Positions 43,491-47,783 of a stretch of DNA of 47,783 nucleotides are shown piece after piece. The DNA is from Candidatus Omnitrophota bacterium (GTDB lineage: Bacteria > Omnitrophota > Gorgyraeia > Aquiviventales > Aquiviventaceae). Made by a program: the position numbers and the translations under genes. Numbering within the stretch: position 1 is the stretch's first letter; every line of letters begins with the position of its first letter. The notes under the pieces are model-generated. The model had not been told where the DNA came from and did no database searches. It was given only the letters and a program-made list of their open reading frames with translations. Where the stretch lies: positions 1 to 47,783 of the forward strand of contig JACQWM010000011.1 in NCBI GenBank assembly GCA_016209275.1, written 5' to 3'.

Positions 43491-43517
43491 ACAGACGGGC
43501 GTCTAGATATATTGCTG

Positions 43518-45222
<1,705 letters not shown>

Positions 45223-45239
<17 letters not shown>

Positions 45240-46494
45240 GGGCGGTCATGTGGTGGACCCTGCGAATCGGCGGGACGGGCGGACGGATATCCTCATTGAC
45301 CGAGGGAAAATTGTCGATGTGCATGCCTCGATCCTCGCCGATGGCGCGAAAACGATTGATGCCAGCGGAAAGTTGGTGACTCCAGGATTCGTCGATCTGC
45401 ACACGCATTTGCGCGAGCCGGGACGGGAGGACAAAGAGACGATCGAAACCGGCGCGCGGGCAGCGCTGCGCGGAGGATTCACGACAGTGTGCGCCATGCC
45501 GAACACCACGCCGGCCATTGATCAGCGCGGCACCGTGGATTTGGTGCATCGGGAGGCCGAGCGGCTGGGACTGGTGACCGTGAAAGTGGTGGGGGCGATT
45601 ACGCGAGGGCGCGCCGGGAACGAGTTGACCGATTTTGCCGAGCTCTTCGACGCAGGCTGTGTGGCGCTCTCGGATGACGGCAGCGCTGTGGCCAACGGGT
45701 TCTTGATGCGGCGAGCGCTGGAGTACGCGAAACTCTTCGGCCGGCCGCTGATCCAACACGCCGAAGAGCCGACGCTCTTCGCCAACGGCGTGATGAACGA
45801 AGGGCTGGTGTCGACGACCTTAGGATTACGCGGCATTCCCGGCGAATCCGAGTCAGTGATGGTGGCGCGGGACATTGCGCTGGCCGAGCTGACCGGCGGC
45901 TGGGTTCATGTTGCGCATCTCTCCAGCGCCAAATCGGTCGAGATGATCCGCCAGGCGAAACGGCGCGACGTGCGCGTCACTGCCGAAGTGACCCCCCACC
46001 ATCTCGCGCTGACCGAAGAGGCGATTGGGGAATTTGATACGCGCGCCAAGGTCAATCCGCCGCTGCGCGCCGAAGAGGATCGGCAGGCGCTGATCGAAGG
46101 GCTGCGGGATGGCACGATCGATTGCATCGCGACGGACCACGCCCCGCACACGGACTGGGAAAAAGAAGCCGATTTCGACTCCGCCCCCTTCGGGATCAGC
46201 GGCCTTGAGACGGCGCTGGGTGTGTGTGCGCATACGCTCATCGCGCCGAAGCTCTTGACCTGGCCGCAACTGATTGAGCGATTGGCCGTCAACCCGGCGC
46301 GGATCGCCGGCATCGAAGCCGGCACGCTCAACATCGGCGCCTGGGCCGATGTTGCGATCATCGATCCGAACGCCACCTGGACCGTGGAGCCGAAACACTT
46401 TTCCTCCAAAGGCCGCCACACCCCATTTGCCGGCCGGCAGCTTCCTGCAGCCGTGGTCACCGCGCTTCATCACGGGGCCGAGGCCGGCCGATGA
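45223..46494 (+). CDS. pyrC: dihydroorotase
   Basis: PyrC closes carbamoyl aspartate to dihydroorotate. The 423 residues have the type I (class I) signatures [25 protein letters not shown] and [18 protein letters not shown] and the metal-binding A-T-D-H-A-P-H follow. All expected metal ligands are visible, so it should be active rather than a pseudo-dihydroorotase. It overlaps pyrB and carA (17 and 4 nt), so translation is coupled through the operon. Confidence 0.96.
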
Positions 46495-47636
46495 CGATCC
46501 CGCAGCCGGCATGGCTGGTGCTGGAAAATGGGACGGCATTGAAGGGGCGCGCGGTTGGCGCGGAAGGCGAAACCTTCGGCGAGGCGGTCTTCAACACGTC
46601 GATGACCGGCTATCAAGAGGTGCTGACCGATCCGTCGTACAAGGGCCAAATCGTGTGCATGACGTATCCGCACATCGGCAACTACGGCGTCAACGACGAA
46701 GATGTCGAGTCGCGCAAACCATGGGTGGAAGGCTTCATCATCCGCGAGCTCTCGCCGATCGCGAGCAACTTCCGCTCGCAGGAGACGCTTGAGGCGTATT
46801 TGAAACGGCACAAGATCGTGGCGATTGACGGCATTGATACGCGCGCCCTGACCCTCATCCTCCGCACGCAAGGTTCGATGAAATGCGGCATGTCCACGAC
46901 AGAATCCGATCAGGGAAAGCTCTTACAACGAGTGCGCGAGTCGCCGGACATCGTCGGCGTTGACCTGGTCAAACAGGTGACCTGTGAGCAGCCATACGAG
47001 TGGACAGCAGACAGCGCACCCCGGCCCGACCCGCGGAGCCGGGGCGGGCCGCACACAGCACACAGGGGGCCCCGGGTTGTTGTGATGGATTTTGGCGTCA
47101 AATACAACATCCTCAGGAGCCTCGCGGCGTTGGGCTGCCATGTCACGGTGGTGCCGGCGACCACGACGGCGAAGGAGATCCTCGTGCGCACACCGGATGG
47201 CGTCGTCCTCTCCAATGGCCCTGGGGATCCTGCCGCGGTGAGCTATGCGATCAACACCATCACAGCCCTCATGGGCCATGTGCCAATGCTCGGGATTTGC
47301 CTCGGGCATCAGCTGCTGGGACATGCGTATGGCGGCACGACCGTGAAACTCAAGTTCGGCCACCACGGCGGCAACCATCCGGTGCAGGATCTGACGACGC
47401 AGAAGGTGGACATCACGACGCAAAACCATAACTTTGCCGTGCCGGTGGAGTCGATCCCGGGGGGCAAGGTTGAGGTCACGCATAAAAATCTGAATGACGG
47501 AACCGTGGAGGGCATGGCGCATAAGACGCTGCCGATCCTGAGCCTCCAGTATCATCCCGAAGCGTCGCCCGGGCCCCACGATGCGCAATATTTCTTTCAA
47601 CGATTTATCGATCTGATCGAAGGCGTTCATGTGTAA
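46491..47636 (+). CDS. carA: carbamoyl-phosphate synthase small subunit with inserted repeat
   Basis: CarA hydrolyses glutamine to feed ammonia to CarB. The 381 residues have an N-terminal domain (G-E-T-F-G-E-A-V-F-N-T-S-M-T-G-Y-Q-E-V) and a class I glutaminase domain. In the latter are the nucleophile in G-I-C-L-G-H-Q, and the His/Glu in Y-H-P-E-A-S-P-G. Between the domains, residues about 172-193 are low-complexity and encoded by a GC-rich palindrome with short flanking repeats, the same palindrome as in pheT. The insertion is in frame and lies in the interdomain linker, where it should be tolerated. carB is expected just outside the window. Confidence 0.96.
   Translation: MTIPQPAWLVLENGTALKGRAVGAEGETFGEAVFNTSMTGYQEVLTDPSYKGQIVCMTYPHIGNYGVNDEDVESRKPWVEGFIIRELSPIASNFRSQETLEAYLKRHKIVAIDGIDTRALTLILRTQGSMKCGMSTTESDQGKLLQRVRESPDIVGVDLVKQVTCEQPYEWTADSAPRPDPRSRGGPHTAHRGPRVVVMDFGVKYNILRSLAALGCHVTVVPATTTAKEILVRTPDGVVLSNGPGDPAAVSYAINTITALMGHVPMLGICLGHQLLGHAYGGTTVKLKFGHHGGNHPVQDLTTQKVDITTQNHNFAVPVESIPGGKVEVTHKNLNDGTVEGMAHKTLPILSLQYHPEASPGPHDAQYFFQRFIDLIEGVHV
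47019..47050. repeat. GC-rich palindrome inside carA
   Basis: CCCCGGCCCGACCC-GCGG-AGCCGGGGCGGGCC. It differs from the copy inside pheT (12783-12811) mainly by an extra GCGG at the centre. Short ACAGCAGACAGC and CACACAGCACACAG tracts flank it. Confidence 0.85.
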
Positions 47637-47693
47637 CTCAGTCGTGCTCCCGGCCAGCCCGCTCGCTCAGTGCTCGCTCCGGGCGCTCGCCTT

Positions 47694-47771
47694 GCAGCGA
47701 AGCGGCCACCAACTCCGCGCCCGGCTGGGGCGCGATCGAACAGGTGGCCGCAGCTTGACAGCATTCGCTGC
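47694..47771. repeat. nested three-stem hairpin downstream of carA
   Basis: Outer stem GCAGCGAA/TTCGCTGC (47694-47701, 47764-47771), middle stem GCGGCCACC/GGTGGCCGC (47702-47710, 47743-47751), inner stem CGCGCCC/GGGCGCG (47716-47722, 47728-47734). No T run follows within the window. No gene is seen from the carA stop to the window end; the tract before the hairpin (47641-47690) has repeated GCTCGCT motifs. Confidence 0.65.
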
Positions 47772-47783
47772 CGGCTCGCTGAG

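Overview
ORGANISM. The window is one contiguous piece of a GC-rich bacterial chromosome spanning the replication origin. The host looks like a diderm (Gram-negative-type) bacterium: it has lpxA for lipid A, outer-membrane-type secreted proteins, and a GyrB with a long insert in the TOPRIM region. An H-X9-DG-like pseudopilin, split coaB and coaC genes and many short palindromic repeats between and inside genes suggest a PVC or Omnitrophota-type candidate lineage. That placement is inference; a 16S or marker-gene tree would settle it.

LAYOUT. 1-2.5 kb: a small-protein/nucleotidyltransferase pair (toxin-antitoxin-like), rarA, and a 6S-like RNA. 2.5-3.8 kb: cysC-cysH for sulfate assimilation. 3.9-10.9 kb: a signalling island with a TPR/beta-barrel protein, a FecR-domain protein, an orphan cyclic-nucleotide-binding protein, a CHASE2 adenylyl cyclase, a Cys-containing unknown protein and an MBL-fold hydrolase. 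10.9-18.5 kb: thrS-infC-rpmI-rplT-pheS-pheT, interrupted between pheS and pheT by a vapBC cassette flanked by two copies of the pheS 3' end. 18.5-22.1 kb: a less GC-rich tract with tRNA-Val, tRNA-Leu and tRNA-Cys and two homing-endonuclease-like ORFs abutting tRNAs, one of them split by a stop codon. 22.3-30.5 kb: pseudopilin, coaB, coaC, rpoZ, gmk, remA, yicC, ndk, parB, parA, yidC, yidD, rnpA, rpmH. 30.5-38.8 kb: dnaA, dnaN, dciA-like gene, small ORF, gyrB, gyrA. 38.9-43.5 kb: tRNA-Glu, nagA, glmS, rsmI, lpxA. 43.5 kb to the end: a PyrR attenuator followed by pyrR-pyrB-pyrC-carA.

HOW IT WORKS TOGETHER. Genes left of dnaA are mostly on the minus strand and all genes to its right are on the plus strand, as expected for replication diverging from oriC at about 30.6-32.2 kb. 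Two parS sites sit beside parAB. The main exceptions to this polarity are 139-884 and the 3855-7255 block. nagA and glmS supply glucosamine-6-phosphate, which leads towards UDP-GlcNAc, the LpxA substrate. The pyr genes form one PyrR-controlled operon.

MOST UNUSUAL. (1) GyrA has Phe at position 122, where the catalytic tyrosine should be. (2) A vapBC cassette is bounded by a duplicated pheS 3' end. (3) Palindromic repeats lie in frame inside pheT and carA and at the ends of cysH, rpmI, gmk and rsmI. (4) A homing-endonuclease-like ORF starts 10 nt after a tRNA, and another reads through a whole tRNA-Leu. (5) infC apparently starts with CTG, and rnpA has no ATG, GTG or TTG start available.
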